A stretch of 64,000 nt of DNA from Cephalopachus bancanus (taxonomy: Eukaryota > Chordata > Mammalia > Primates > Tarsiidae), in the NCBI GenBank assembly GCA_027257055.1, contig JAPVLO010000569.1, forward strand, positions 62,001 to 126,000, read 5' to 3'. How positions within the stretch are numbered: position 1 is the first letter of the stretch; the number at the start of each line of letters is the position of its first letter. The notes beneath the pieces were generated by a model. It searched no databases, was not told the origin of the DNA, and saw only the letters and a list, made by a program, of their open reading frames with translations. The translations under genes were made by a program, and so were the position numbers. Below are positions 10,446 to 22,327 of the stretch, in pieces.

Positions 10446-10657
10446 CAGTGCTTCTCAACCAGGGGGCATTTAGTAAAGTCTGGAGACAATTTTGATTATC
10501 ACAAGGGGTATGTGTGGTGGGGTGGGAGGTATGTTGCTGTCTTCTAGTGGGTAGAGATCAGGATGCTGCTAAATATCCTGTAATGCATGGGTCAGCCCCC
10601 CATACCTAAGAATTGCCCAGCCTAAAGTGTCGAGAGTGCTGAGGTCAAGAAGCCCTG
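10446..10657 (+). mobile_element. MER20 (hAT-Charlie) DNA transposon
   Basis: Starts CAGTGCTTCTCAACCAGGGG and ends AGAAGCCCTG. The interior has 'gtctggagacaattttgattatcaca' and 'ctagtgggtagagatcaggatgctgctaaatatcctgtaatgca', all in MER20 order and nearly full length. Confidence 0.85.
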
Positions 10658-10659
10658 TG

Positions 10660-13600
10660 CTGGAGCTCCGGGCAGGGGCAGGTCAGACTCCCAGCAGATC
10701 TTCTGGGTGGAGGGACCAGCCAGAACTTCTCCTGCCCTGGAACTGAGCATCCTAAACACTGTGTTATGAGGGACGGAGCCATGGGAAGGACTGAGAATGA
10801 GGCTTTCCCTTTCCTTGGCACTCTGTGGCTCCTGTACCTGCTAGGGGCCCTGGGTAGGCCTCAACTGGAAAAATAGCCCCGAATTCCCTGCAGTCCCTTA
10901 GGAAACAAGAGAGGTGCCCATCTGTTTGGCCAGGTGAACTTGACCTCAGGAGGGGAGACGGTTATTGAAGCTGTCAGCGGTGGCCGTAGGGAGGGGTTTC
11001 AGGGTCCAAGGATGCAGAGAGGGAACTGGAGGCACTCCCAGGGGACCAGGTGAGCAGGGTGCTCAACTCAGGCGGAGGGAGCGTGAGGCTGGGGGAGCCT
11101 TGGGGAAGAGGCTGGCACAGCTCCCACCCGACCTTCTGGAGAGTGAGAAGAACAGATGCTGTGGCTGTCAGATGAGATGCTCCTGGCACTTTGGGAAATT
11201 GCAGAATTAACAAAAGGACGGTTGCTTTCAGGGAACACAAGTAGGGGTGCAGTATGTGCAGCTGGGTGGGCCTCTGGGGACTCCCTTTCCTTGAAGGGCA
11301 AGGAGCAGGGGTCCTCCTGCCTGGCCTTTGGGCTGCTCATGGATCGGGGCGGGGAAGAAGGAGGCCAGATGCTGAATCGTCGGGCCTGGGGCAGAACAGG
11401 GTCAGGTCCGAGCCAGAGCCAGATTCAGGGCCAAAGCTGCACATAGCTTGGAGTCCTGTGAGTGGCAGGGGTGTCCGGAGGCCATCTCATCTATCCCTCT
11501 GCCTCTGCGTCCAGCCTCAGCAGATGGCATCTTGCCGGTGGAGGACCTAAGCAGAGGGACCCTCAGCAGGAATGAGAATTCACCAGCTGTTACTTGCAAA
11601 CCCCCAAAAGAAGCAGCCAGTTCTCTTTGGAAGCTTCATGGACAAAGAGGTGTGTGCCAGAGGGTCTGCAGGGAGCCTATCCCTTCTCCTAGTGGAGAAG
11701 TGGGTGTAGCCCCATCCTGGGTACTTACCTGGCCCGCCAGGAGAGGCAGGAGGGGGTGATTGGCACTGTATGACTGGAGAAGCTAAGGGAAGTTTGGGTA
11801 GATCCTGCTTAGAGGCAGGAGGATCAGACTCCATGCTCCTAAAATCTATTAAAAGAAAAAGAAAAGAGAAGGATGGTAAGCGATTTCCCATGTGTGAATG
11901 GTTTTAATTGCATTGTGGAGTTAATTTAAACCCAAAGAAAAGTCTCTCTAACACTGCTGTGTGAGATGACGGATAAGTGGTTATAGGAGCTGTGGCATCC
12001 TTCCCTGGCGTTGGGGACCTGCCTGCCTGATCTGGTGGCTGCGGGCTGGCGAAAGGTGTCCTGACCGGGTAGTTCCGGGGCACAGCTTGTCCTTGCTTGG
12101 CAGACCCACTGCTTTCTTGCCCCTGGAACTGCAGCAGCTGAGGTATAGTGTAGGAGTCGGGGATGGGGAAGCTGGATCTGCCCGACTCTCTGGAGGCCCA
12201 GAGAGCCCCCAACCCCTGCCCCAGCTGAGGAGGCGGCCCCTCCACCCAGGAAGTGGACCGACCATGAGTTAAGTCCCTAGCTGGCAGGGCGAGCAAGGCC
12301 AGAGGGCAAGGAGCGGCAGACAGCTGCAAGGGGTCACGGCCCTCATTTGCTGGAGTGCCATCCCTCTCCCTGTCAAAAATCTCTCTGGGAGCCAGCCGGC
12401 AGATGCGCCACGGAGGAGGGCAGGGGGGCCTCCTCCCCATTGGCCAGCCGTCCCTGGCTTCTTCCCCTTTCCTGCCGGGTTTCCCTGAAGCCTGCTACAT
12501 TGTTAGCTGGAGGCCTCAGGTGACAGACTTCAGATGGAGGGAAGCGGGTGTGTGTTTTGTTCTGTGGGAGGGAGTCTCTGAACCAAGAACCTATTTGGCT
12601 AATGAAGTCGTAATTACTCCCAGCCTCACTAATAGGATGAAAGCTGGGGGCTCGGTTAAAAGCCACTGATGGGCTCCAGAGAGTGGCCTGACAGCTCTGA
12701 AGAGGGACTGGAGTATGGGAAACGGAAAGGGGAGAACGTCAGGGTTGGGCAAAAGAAGAAAGAGGGTATGGAGGCTCCACTCTGGTCTGAGGTCTGCCTG
12801 CTTTGGGGAATCTGTATATTCCTCAGTTTAGCATGGAATGAGATTCCAGAGATTTACCATATTGTCTCTTCCTGCCCCCAACTTTCCCAAACTGAGCACA
12901 GCTCACAGCTGTCTGCTTTGGGAGGAGGTTAGAGTCTGGTGCAACCGAAAATCCCACATCATTTATATTTGACTTTGGAATGAGTATATTTCTAAGTTTG
13001 TGTATTTTCCCCCCCAGAAAAACTCTCAGCCCTTTCAGATGCGGTCTGGTGGCTATAATTTGAAATGTGAGTCTGGTTTCCCCAAGGATGCATTAGCTAA
13101 CCTGGAAGGGAGGGGCAGTGCATTTGCTGCGTGGTGGGGGAGCCAGTTTTGAACTTCGCGTTTGATGTGAATCTATAAAATGAGAAGAGTGGACCAGGGC
13201 TCATTCCTGCTCTGACATTTGATGGGTCTGAGCCACAAGCACAAAATTGAGAGGCAGCTGAGGGCTCTCCCTGGACGGGCCCTGTGCACATCCAACCCAG
13301 CCCACGCTTTCTGCCCTACAGTTAGCCTGCGGCCTCGATCAGGGAACAGACCTGTAGAAAACTTGGGAAGGAGGCTGATGCCGTGGTTCAGAAGGAAGGA
13401 CTTTCTGTGTGCTTTTTGTTTTTCATGAAGGTTGCCGCTGGGACTTGGAAGGGAGAAAGATGGCAGACATGAGCTCCTCTGGCCCTCAGAGCTGACTGCA
13501 TTGATGCTGGTCTTGGCCAGATGCCCCTTCCCTGAGGAAGGGTGTTGTCAATGTTGAGAAGAAAGGAGTCCCGAATCTTATGCCTGTGACCTGGAAGAAG

Positions 13601-14120
13601 CTCTAAGCTTGGGAAGTATAACTACATCCAAGGCTATCAGGACCATGCTGTGGAGGTTATGGAATGGACATTGGCTGAGTCCTGTCCTGTGGTCATTCTC
13701 TCTTGGGACAAACCCAGGCCTTCTAGACATCTAGACTTATCCTCTTCTGTCACATGGGTTGTCTGGTGGGTAGAGTGTCGTGCGGTGTCCTATACCCAGG
13801 CTGGAGCTGGAAGAGTCAGGAGGGAGGGAAATGAAGGGATGGACTGTCCTTCCTGATAAATGAGAGTGGGTTCCTAGGCTTTAATGAGAGACAAGAACAC
13901 TAAGGGGACTTTGGGAAAGTTAATTAATGGGGCTGTAGGATGAATCTTCAGCTCTCAACATGTATGGCTCTTACATCCAGCCGCTTGGAACCTGGTAAAC
14001 TTGCCTTTAGGAAGACAAATATTGTCTGCCCCCCCCATTCCACTGTCCCAATACCACATGGACCAAACCACTAGCTGGACAGTAAATACAGTCATGCAGA
14101 CAGCTTGAATACAAATGGGA
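10660..14120. other. Intergenic, no gene
   Basis: About 3.5 kb with no recognisable repeat or exon. The block at 12590-12660 has several TAAT-type core motifs (GGCTAATGAAG, GTAATTAC, CACTAATAGG), a pattern seen in homeodomain-bound enhancers but not diagnostic. Open frames in this stretch overlap one another on both strands and have no protein-like features. Confidence 0.4.
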
Positions 14121-14129
14121 TCTGGTTGC

Positions 14130-14475
14130 ACTGCAGGGACCCTGGTTTCTGAAGATCCATCAACATGTATTTGTGGACTCCCAGACACAGGGTTGGGTGA
14201 TACCAAGTTACAAGAGACATGAAGCACTGGCCCTGCCTTCTAGGGGCTTGCAGCCTGGCTAGGCATAGGAAAGGCAACTCTCTCCAATGCTAGGAGGTTA
14301 TGCTGAAGGTCAAGGGTGGAGGAGCAAGAAGGCTGAGAAAAGCTCCCAAGGGAGAGACCAAGGTGGTTACAAAAGATGGGATTCGAGCCTGCTTTGAAGG
14401 ATCAGGAGAATTTTTGAAGGAAGTAGAGACTGGAAGAACATTGGCAGACAAAAGAAGGGAAGGCGTAAGGTGGCT
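14130..14475 (-). repeat. L2 LINE fragment
   Basis: Reverse L2 3' region: 'caacatgtatttgtggactcccagacacagggttggg', 'cactggccctgccttctaggggcttgcagcctgg', 'cctgctttgaaggatcaggagaatttt', 'actggaagaacattggcag'. Confidence 0.6.
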
Positions 14476-14600
14476 CATTCATTTATTTAAATTTAACAGA
14501 GTATTATATAGCACTTACTATGACTGTACCTCACACACTGTTCTTAGAGCTTTTCACTTTTTTTTAGATTGGAAAATATAGTTTATTTAGAAAGTAAATT

Positions 14601-14639
14601 AGAGAGAGAGGGAGAGAGGGCGGGAGGGAGGGAGGGAGG

Positions 14640-14693
<54 letters not shown>
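14601..14693. repeat. (GA)n purine tract
   Basis: 93 bp of almost uninterrupted purine: GAGAGA and GGGAGGGA steps, then a perfect run of about 20 AG units up to 14692. The strand asymmetry is complete; the opposite strand is all pyrimidine. Confidence 0.95.
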
Positions 14694-14697
<4 letters not shown>

Positions 14698-14794
14698 CCT
14701 CCCCAACGCAGGGGAGGGGACCAAAGCTAGGAAACATGGCAAACACGGCAAAAAGCCACGTGGACATGACTAGAGTTTAACAAAGCAGTGGTGG

Positions 14795-14960
14795 AGCTTT
14801 TCACATTTTAACCGATTTGATCCTACAGCCACCTGTGAGGTAGTGACAATGACAATCCTGTTTTATAGACTAGGAGACTTAAGCTAAGAGAGGTTAAATA
14901 ACTTGTCTGAGGTCATTCAGCTAGCCCTGACCTATCTGTGCAGTCCTGGCTCTTACTTGG
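14795..14960 (-). repeat. MIR SINE
   Basis: Reverse MIR: GTTTTATAGACTAGGAGACT, 'aagctaagagaggttaaataacttgtctgaggtcattcagctag'. Confidence 0.8.
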
Positions 14961-15235
14961 CACTCAAGGCAGACTTGGAGAAAGCCAAGCACTTTTTACT
15001 TCGCTGTCCTTTCATCCCATGACCACAAGCTATAAGGCACCCACAACCCTCTCCTGGACTCTTCTGGAGCTGAGTCAGGAACCTGCACATCCTGCAGGGG
15101 GCGAATGGTTGCCCGACATGTTGAAGAGTTGTCAGGGGCTGCCCTGGTGTGATGTCTTTGAAGTGCAGACTCCAAGGCTAGTTCTTCATAGGGTTTATAG
15201 GAAGGCCCATTCATACTCCAAGTGTAGTCGTGAAA

Positions 15236-15460
15236 GCTGAGGTTTTTGAGTCAGACCAACCTGGCAGTTAGTTCTGGCTTTGTCATTCACCCTCGGCAAA
15301 TTATTCAGCCATTTGGAGTCACGGTTTCCTCATGTGTTACAGGATATAAAGCTACCTGCCTCCTGGCTGGTGTGCAGGCCAAGAGGCAATTTGCATAAAG
15401 TGCACATCACTGTGCTGAATGCAGTTGGTGTCAACAATATTAGTCCCTTTCTCCTCTTAA
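15236..15460 (+). repeat. MIR SINE
   Basis: 'gagtcagaccaacctggcagttagttctggc', 'cctcggcaaattattcagccatttggagtcacggtttcctca', 'gctacctgcctcctggctgg' follow MIR order. Confidence 0.7.
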
Positions 15461-15824
15461 GTCACTTAAATGTAAATGTGTTGTGACCCAAATACCATCT
15501 GGTGTCCTCTTGTCTCTTCAACATCAGCATACAAACAGCTCAGTTCCCTGCCAATTCCATGGTCTGTGAAAGTCCAAGGCCCTACACTCCGAATTTTTGC
15601 TAATTCCTGGGGGCTCGCGCCCTGACCCCTATATTCTCATGGGGTCTCTGCTTCATCCTGCATGGATTTGGATGTAATCCACCAACTTTGCTAGTTTGCA
15701 TAAAACATCCACTCACAGGAAGCAAATTCATGAATGGAGTAGGCATGACTGCCAATTTAAGGGACACGAGGAAGGGCCACAGCCAGGAGTACGCAGCTTT
15801 CTCCTTGCGTCCCTCTGGTCTCGG

Positions 15825-15998
15825 GGTCTTCAAGCCCTAGCCTGTACCAGAATCACCTGGAGGGGTTGTTAAAACACAGATCCCAGAGTTTCTAATACAG
15901 TAGGTGTGGGGTGGGGACCAAGAACTTGCATTTGTACAAGTTCCCAGGTGGTCCTGACACTGCTGCTCTAGGAACCACACTTTGAGGACCGCTACTGT
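15825..15998 (+). mobile_element. MER5A (hAT-Charlie) DNA transposon
   Basis: Near full length: 'ccagaatcacctggaggggttgttaaaacacagatccc', 'agtttctaatacagtaggtgtggggtgggg', GAACTTGCATTTGTACAAGT, 'aaccacactttgaggaccgc'. Confidence 0.9.
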
Positions 15999-15999
15999 A

Positions 16000-17030
16000 A
16001 TCTTCCTTCAGCCTGTCTCTGCTCCTCCTCTGCCCCCCACCCCCAGATTACCCTGGAGTTCCAAAATTTCCCCCTTATACAAGACTCTCCCCAGCTGCTC
16101 TCTGCGAGCTCTGCCCAGATTAATTCTGGACCCTCCATTTAATAGGATCCATCCTTTTTAGAGGGCAATTGTTACAAATGTTACATATAACATGTAATTG
16201 TGTGTGTTTGGTTCAGTGTGAAATAACTCCCTGTCCTCTAGCTGCAGCTCGCTCTCTGCAGTGGTCTCTATGTGAAGCTGACCAGTCAGAATTCCGGTTT
16301 GGGTCAGTGATGGGTGAGTTCCTAGTGAGCCCAAGTCAGGGTTGAGGTTCTGTGTGTGAATCCTACCAGACAGCCGAGTCTTGGGCTACACAAAGCCATT
16401 TTTCTCTGTGATGGGGTCTAGGGCTAATCAACAGCAAGTTCTGGGGTGGGGCTGGGAGTCGGGGCTGGAGGCTGGGCTGTCGGGCCGCAGCTGTGGCTCC
16501 AAATTGCTCTGAGGCCCACTGCCTGGTCTGTGTTCCAGCAGGAACTGACATCAAACAAATGGGCTCTGATGCATTAAGTGGGGAGGGGAATGCCGAAATA
16601 AGCCTCCCCACCCCTTCTCCACCTAATATACTGGGCAGTAGAGGCTGCCTTGATTAAAAGCACTATAATGAATTCCCAGATTCTAGCCCTTTGTGGGCAG
16701 CTGGGCAAGAGGGGGTACAGTCTTCATTCTTAATAAAGATCGGAAGATGACTTGTCCCCTCCCCACTGTGTATGTTAATCCAACTCAAAGCTGGAGATTA
16801 GCATTTCTAATGGGTTGGGAGGCACAGCCTTCAGGAGACAGGGATGACAGATATTCTGGGGGGGGTGGTCCCTGGAGCTCTGGAGAGAGGCAGTCGCTTT
16901 GTCTGGCCTCAGTTGAATTGAGGTTGGCTTTCTTCAAACAAGATGCTCACTTCATCTCTTCATTTCTGTCTCTTTGAGTGAGGGCTCCTTTTCTAAAATC
17001 TAGGCCACTGGATCACCCTCAAATGTCAAA
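16000..17030. other. Intergenic, no gene
   Basis: No repeat or exon recognised. Contains homopolymer and AT patches (16150-16200) and a GGGGGGG run at 16858-16866. Confidence 0.4.
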
Positions 17031-17034
17031 CCCA

Positions 17035-17338
17035 GGCCAGATACAGTGTGGCTCATGCCTGTAATCCCAGCATTTTGGGAGGCCGAGGCGGGAGGATCGC
17101 TTGAGGCCAGGAATTCAAGATCAGCCTAGGCAATGTAGTGAGACCTTATCTCTACAAAAATATCGAAAAAAAAAATTAGCTGGGCATGGTAGCACACGCC
17201 TGTAATCCCAGCTACTCAGAAGGCCGAAGTGGAAGGATTGCTGAGCCCAGGAGATTGAGACTGCGGTGAGCTGTGATCATGTCATTGCACTCCAGCCTAG
17301 AGGACAGAGTGAGACCCTGACTCAAAAAAAAAAAAAAA
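17035..17338 (+). mobile_element. Alu SINE (old, AluJ-like)
   Basis: A dimer with 'ggctcatgcctgtaatcccagcattttgggagg', middle A-rich linker, second monomer and a 15-A tail. Divergent, with few CpGs left. Confidence 0.9.
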
Positions 17339-17528
17339 GTATCCAAGTATCCAATATCCAAGGAGGAAGGTATGAAAACCATTAATTCACCTAGCCACTT
17401 CTTTCAGAGGAATGGCTGTCTCATTCATTCATTCATTCACATTAAGAGAGTTGAGTCTGTATTTTCAGGGGAATTCTTTTGTTCTAATTTCCCATTACTG
17501 CCCATGCCTATAAACTATCAATGATCTT

Positions 17529-17823
17529 TTTTTTTTTTTTTTTGAATTGGAGTCTCACTCCACTCAGGCTGGGGTGCAGTGGGACACTCACTGCCACTCC
17601 AGCATTGAGACATACTGGGCTCAGGCAATCCTTCTGCCTCAGCCTTCCAAGTAACCAGAACTACAGGTGTGTGCTATCATGCCCTGCTAATTTTTTGATT
17701 TATTGTAGAGATGAAGTCTTGTCAAGTTGTCCAGGCTGTTCTCAAACCCGTGGGCTCAGGCAATCCCCTCACCTCGGCCTCCCAGAATGCTGGGATTACA
17801 GGCTTGAGTCACTGCGCCCAGCC
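17529..17823 (-). mobile_element. Alu SINE, strepsirrhine-type
   Basis: Reverse dimer with poly-T start. Target-site duplication ATCAATGATCTT (17517-17528) and ATCAGTGATCTT (17824-17835), one mismatch. Shares GAATTGGAGTCTCACTC and TTGATTTATTGTAGAGATG variants with the other younger copies. Confidence 0.9.
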
Positions 17824-18124
17824 ATCAGTGATCTTTCTACAAGACCAGAACCATCTCCCAGCCAGCCCTCTGTCCAACCCCCTCGGGAGGGAGGTTACAA
17901 TGTCTGGGGTTCCCTCACGACTTATCCTGCCTGGGTGATGCTCTTTGGCCACTCCTCAGTGGGAATTAGCACAGCTACAGGACAGCATCTCAAGGAAGCA
18001 TGGTGAACATCAACCATTGGTTCTCAGTCCACACAGCCCTCTCTGTCTCTTCTCTTTTATTCGGTTGTTGGTTAAGATTCTGTTGAGTCTGTTGAAAGGA
18101 CATTTTTGGTTTGTAGTAAGCGGT

Positions 18125-18290
18125 TTTATACATTCTTTCAACAATATTAAATGTCTATTTTGTGCCAGGCACAATGCTGGACATATGCTAATGTGCTCCT
18201 ACCTAAGGACAAGGAGTGCAGAACGAGGAGGGAATAGGGGACAGGGCATCATTGCACATTTCTCTCCTTCTCCCAACTCTCCAGCATGGC
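18125..18290 (-). repeat. L2 LINE, 3' end fragment
   Basis: 'cattctttcaacaatattaaatgtctattttgtgccaggcacaatgctgg' is the reverse of the L2 3' terminus. Confidence 0.55.
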
Positions 18291-18431
18291 ACTTTTAAAA
18301 TGATGCATGTGCACACACATTATGCTTAATCAGATTGTATACATTACACTATTTTCAAATTTTTAAATTTATATTTAAATTAAAAGTCACTCTGTTTTAA
18401 ATTTTTTAAATTTTTATTTATTCATTTATTT

Positions 18432-18712
18432 TAGTCAGGGTCTTGCTCTGTCGCCCAGCCTGGAGTGTGGTGGTGAATTTATAGCTCAATGCAGCCTCAA
18501 ACTTCTGGGCTCAGGGATCCTCTTGCCTCGTCCTCCATAGTAGCTAGGACTACAGGATGTGCCACTAAACCTGGCTCATTTGTAAATTTTTTTCTAGAGT
18601 AGGGGTCTTGCTATGTTGGCCAGTCTGATCTCAAACTCATGACCTCAAGTGATCCTCCTGCCTCAGTCTCCCAAAGTGCTAGGATTACATGTGTCAGCCA
18701 CCACATCCAGCC
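18432..18712 (-). mobile_element. Alu SINE (old, AluJ-like)
   Basis: Reverse dimer: AGTCAGGGTCTTGCTCTGTC, 'gctatgttggccagtctgatctcaaactcatgacctcaag', 'cccaaagtgctaggattacatg'. Strongly diverged; preceded by an A/T-rich run. Confidence 0.9.
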
Positions 18713-18799
18713 ATTACTCTATGTTAAAACACAAATTGTGCAACTGAGTTTTCCAGAATAAGACCAACTTCTAGATGGGGGAGGGTATGGCAGAATTCT

Positions 18800-19084
18800 T
18801 TTTTTTTGAGTTGGAGTCTCACTCTGTCGCCCAGACTGGAGTGCAGTGGCCGCTCCTGGCCACCGCAGTCTCGACCTGCTGGGCTCTGGCGATCCTTCCG
18901 CTTCAGCCTTCCGAGTAGCTGGAACTACAGGCGCGTGCTACCACACACAGCTAATTTTTGATTTATTGTAGAGATGAGGTCTCGCCAAGTTGCCCGGGTG
19001 GGTCTCGAACCCGCGGGCTCAGCAATCCACTCACCTCAGCCTCCCAAAGGCGCGGGATTACAGGCTGAGCCACCAAGCCTGGCT
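18800..19084 (-). mobile_element. Alu SINE, strepsirrhine-type
   Basis: Reverse dimer retaining many CpGs (GCGGGCTC, GGCGCGGGATT). Short target-site duplication GAATTCT at 18793-18799 and 19086-19092. Contains CTCGACCTGCTGGGCTCTGG, a variant absent from standard human Alu families as I know them. It lies just beyond the NFASC polyadenylation site. Confidence 0.9.
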
Positions 19085-19218
19085 TGAATTCTGTAAGAGT
19101 ACACTGTCTGGCGCCAGTGAAAAGCCATTTGATTCACTTCTGTCATTAACCCTTTGACACCCCCTCCCACCCATCAAGGAAAATGAACAAATCACATGAC
19201 CCAAGTCCATTTTGAACT

Positions 19219-19224
19219 TTTATT
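19219..19224 (-). terminator. NFASC: Probable NFASC distal polyadenylation signal
   Basis: AATAAA on the minus strand. A UGUA element lies about 20 nt upstream (plus TACA at 19244-19247), the CFIm-type upstream element. A G/U-rich stretch (GATGGGTGGGAGGGGGTGTC at about 19145-19170) lies downstream. The order UGUA, AATAAA, GU-rich is that of a mammalian cleavage site; cleavage is expected at about 19195-19210. Confidence 0.7.
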
Positions 19225-19933
19225 ATACGTTTAGTGTTCTCTATACAAAAGAAATCAGTTTTTTTTACAGTGATTCAAAAAAAAATTCTGAATAATTTGG
19301 CCTTTTCATTGCTCATGCAGTCAGTTTATAATTCCATGTATTAGACGGTCCTCCACAGCCCAGAAGTCTTCCCTGCTGAAGGTCGTACACGACACCCTCA
19401 GATACGCATCTGTCACTGACAAAGTTGGTTAATGCAAAATAACTCGCCAAAGAAAGGAAAGAACACGATGTGAGAGGGGTTAAAACCAGGTCTGCCGTGG
19501 AGAGTTAAATGTTTAACCAATGGAAAAAAGATCAGACCAATTTGTGGATGTGTGGGCACGTGGGAAGGGAAGCAGGCACTGGGAAAAAAAAGTTCCCCGT
19601 GGAAAAGAACAAATTGGGATGGCTGGCGGGAAAACGTGTGTATGTGTGTGTTGGGATGTGGGTAGGGCAAGAGGCCCTCCGGGGTCCAGCGTGGGTGTGG
19701 GATAGGAGCAGGATAGGTGGTGGCCATGTCACAGGCGACTGATGCTCAGTTCAAGAGGAGTGTGAAGAAGTTGGCAAAAAGCTGGAGATCCGGGCAGAGG
19801 GACAACACTGACTGAAGACATTGCAGTTGAGAATCAGAAAAGGAGCAGGCCAGGGGCACCTGATCTGCATCATTTTGGAAAAAGAAACAGAGTAATGCAC
19901 AAAATTCTGGATATTTTCTCCCAGACTTTTGTG

Positions 19934-19939
19934 TTTATT
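19934..19939 (-). terminator. NFASC: Possible proximal NFASC polyadenylation signal
   Basis: A second canonical AATAAA on the minus strand within the 3' UTR. No clearly GU-rich downstream element stands out, so its use is uncertain. Confidence 0.3.
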
Positions 19940-20374
19940 GCTTCACTGAAGTCTTTGCATCTGCTGAACTCCAACCCAGCAAATCCCAGGGTGATGGGTT
20001 TGCATGGGCTCCGCTGCCCCTCCGCACCCTGCAGCCAAGGGCAGAATGGACAGAAACCCCCTCCATGCCCTTACTTCCGAGGAATATGGGAATACAGCAT
20101 GCCGAAGGTTCCATGTGCTACAAAGGGGATACGGTATAGGTTTCACAGTAACAAACACCCATTAGCTCCTCATTCTATTCCACTGGCCTGGGTCTGCCTT
20201 CACTGCACAGCTGGGTTAACCACAGGCTGTCACGGACAGACTGTCCTCGGACTCAGAAAAATCCTTTTTGTTTTTAATTTTGGGAGGGATATGGGGGATG
20301 TGAGAGAAGTGGCAAAGAGGTACGAGAGGGTGACCAGGACAGATCTTGAGTAATACCTCTGTTTTAAAGGAGGC

Positions 20375-20545
20375 AGCTATGGTGAGATGAAAGAACACTG
20401 GACAAGGAGTCAGAAGGCCCAAGTTCAAGCCCTACGCTTACCTTAATTTGCCAGCTATGTGATCTTGAGCAAGTCCCTTAACCTCCCTGTATTTTCACAT
20501 GCCCATCTGTGCCATAAATCGTTTCAATACCATCAGCTCTGTGAT
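20375..20545 (+). repeat. MIR SINE within NFASC 3' UTR
   Basis: 'gaaagaacactggacaaggagtcagaaggcccaagttcaagcc', 'gccagctatgtgatcttgagcaagtcccttaacctccctg'. Antisense to the transcript. Confidence 0.8.
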
Positions 20546-22204
20546 TCCTTCACATGCTGCAATCTGATCCTGTCCTTAGCTAGATGTCTTTGTACCTATT
20601 TTCATCTTGATCATTATGGAACATCCATTTAATACTAGTATACTGGTAAGAGGAGCACTGGTTTCAGGTGAGGCTTACGACACTGTTTGGTGTCTCCCAG
20701 TGTACCGAGTCTTCAGACATTTCAAGCTCTTTTCCTCATGGGTTTGAGTCCCCTCTCTTTAAAAAAAAAAAAACCAGAAGCCTCCTCTGTGCTATTCTTA
20801 GCTACCATGCAAAGCTCAAGCAGTATGCTTTGCTAACTAACCAGGTGGACCTAACCACAACCATGGGTCTAGGTTTCACAGGAAGCAGGACCATTTCTCA
20901 TGGGTCTAGGTTTCAACCATGGGCTTGTGTGTTTGTCAGGGGCTGGCTGGAGTGGTGACCAGGCGAGAAGCCACTCTATACCATGGTGTCATGAGTGGGG
21001 AGCAGTGCCCTGTGCCAACACCCCAGCAACCTGCTGCACTCCCACTGAGAAGATTCCCTTGCAGCAGCCCCAGCTGACGGGAAGCCTGCGGAGCTTCATC
21101 TTTCAGAGGACTGGTGAAGCAGCCTCACAAACATGGAGACCAAGATGTGTTAAATCCCTGCTCCTACCATCAAATGGGCTGTTTGTGATGCCCTGAGACT
21201 TGGCCCGGCTCCAAGTGGAGCCAGAAAGTTCCACTGCCCACGCTGTTCCTGGGAGGAAGGAACCCCTCTCCTCTGGATCAGACTCTAGAATAGGGCCCAA
21301 CCTGGGTAGCCTCTCCCCCTCCTCCAGTTTGCACAGAGCACTCACACACAGCCCTCTGCATCTCATCCACACAGTCTGGATATGGACTGGCCCTCTTCTA
21401 GACAACTTCATCATCTGAATTGCTACCCCTGGAAGCACTGCTCTGCAACAGGCCTGCAGTGTGACGTATGTTTATGCACCCACATGGGCGCTGGATGTAG
21501 CAGGGGAGCTTGCCCATTAGCCGAAGACCCACAGACATCCTCAAATCTGTTCCACCCCCTTCCCCAGGCTAACTGTGGTCAGAGAAACCATGAACACACT
21601 ATCTGGGCCTAGGTTGTGGATGCACCTTGCAGGACAATGTTGGCACTGGCTGACTTTCAGACATGTGGTCACTTCTCCAGACCTCGGAACGTGCCAGGAA
21701 GGGGTGGACCAGATGTCTCCAACCTCTCAGGGCAAGGGAGCTGGTCTGGCTTTCCCTTGAGCTTAAATTCAACTGGCTCTGCAAAAGCAAGGTGAGGAAA
21801 GAGGGGTCCCACTTGCCATGACCCAAGCAGGGTGGGAGGTGGCTGACCCCTGATATGCGGTGATGTGCTTCCCAAACCCCAGCTTCCTGCTCCTTCAGAT
21901 GGGCTCATGCCCCTCTGTGGAGAGAGGTATTCAAAGGATGGACTGAATGGTGGAGACAGAGGTATAAAAATACACACAGGTTAAGCAGCTTGCCCCACAG
22001 GGCACAGCAAAGAGGCTCAGGAAGCAGGACCATTCCTCAACTCCATCCACAGTTCATGACTGCCCTGTCCTGCCCAGCCTTGAGGACCAGGACCAAGTTC
22101 TCCCTTGGAATCCTCTCCCTTTGAGCTTGCAGCCATGAGGAGCTTAGGCAATGGAGGCAGAATGCTCCCAACTCAATGGCCACTGTGTCCTAAGGCTCAG
22201 TTTC

Positions 22205-22327
22205 AGGACTGTCAGCCCATGAGGACAGGGACCACACCTGACTCACTCACCATGGTATTCAGGGTCAGGCCTTAGTTCAGACTAGATGTTCAAAGAGTAT
22301 TTGCTGAATGAATGAATGAATGAATGG
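22205..22327 (+). repeat. L2 LINE 3' tail with (GAAT)n, within NFASC 3' UTR
   Basis: 'cccatgaggacagggaccacacctga' to 'agatgttcaaagagtatttgctgaatgaatgaatgaatgaatg'. The tail has a short GAAT run at 22305-22326. Confidence 0.75.

Noticed and set aside
14601..14693. CRISPR array or other spaced-repeat system
   Set aside because: It is a simple purine dinucleotide tract without spacers, in a mammalian nuclear sequence.
15236..15460. tRNA-like sequences within MIR elements
   Set aside because: MIR heads derive from tRNA but these copies are decayed and lack a foldable cloverleaf; no tRNA gene is supported anywhere in the window.
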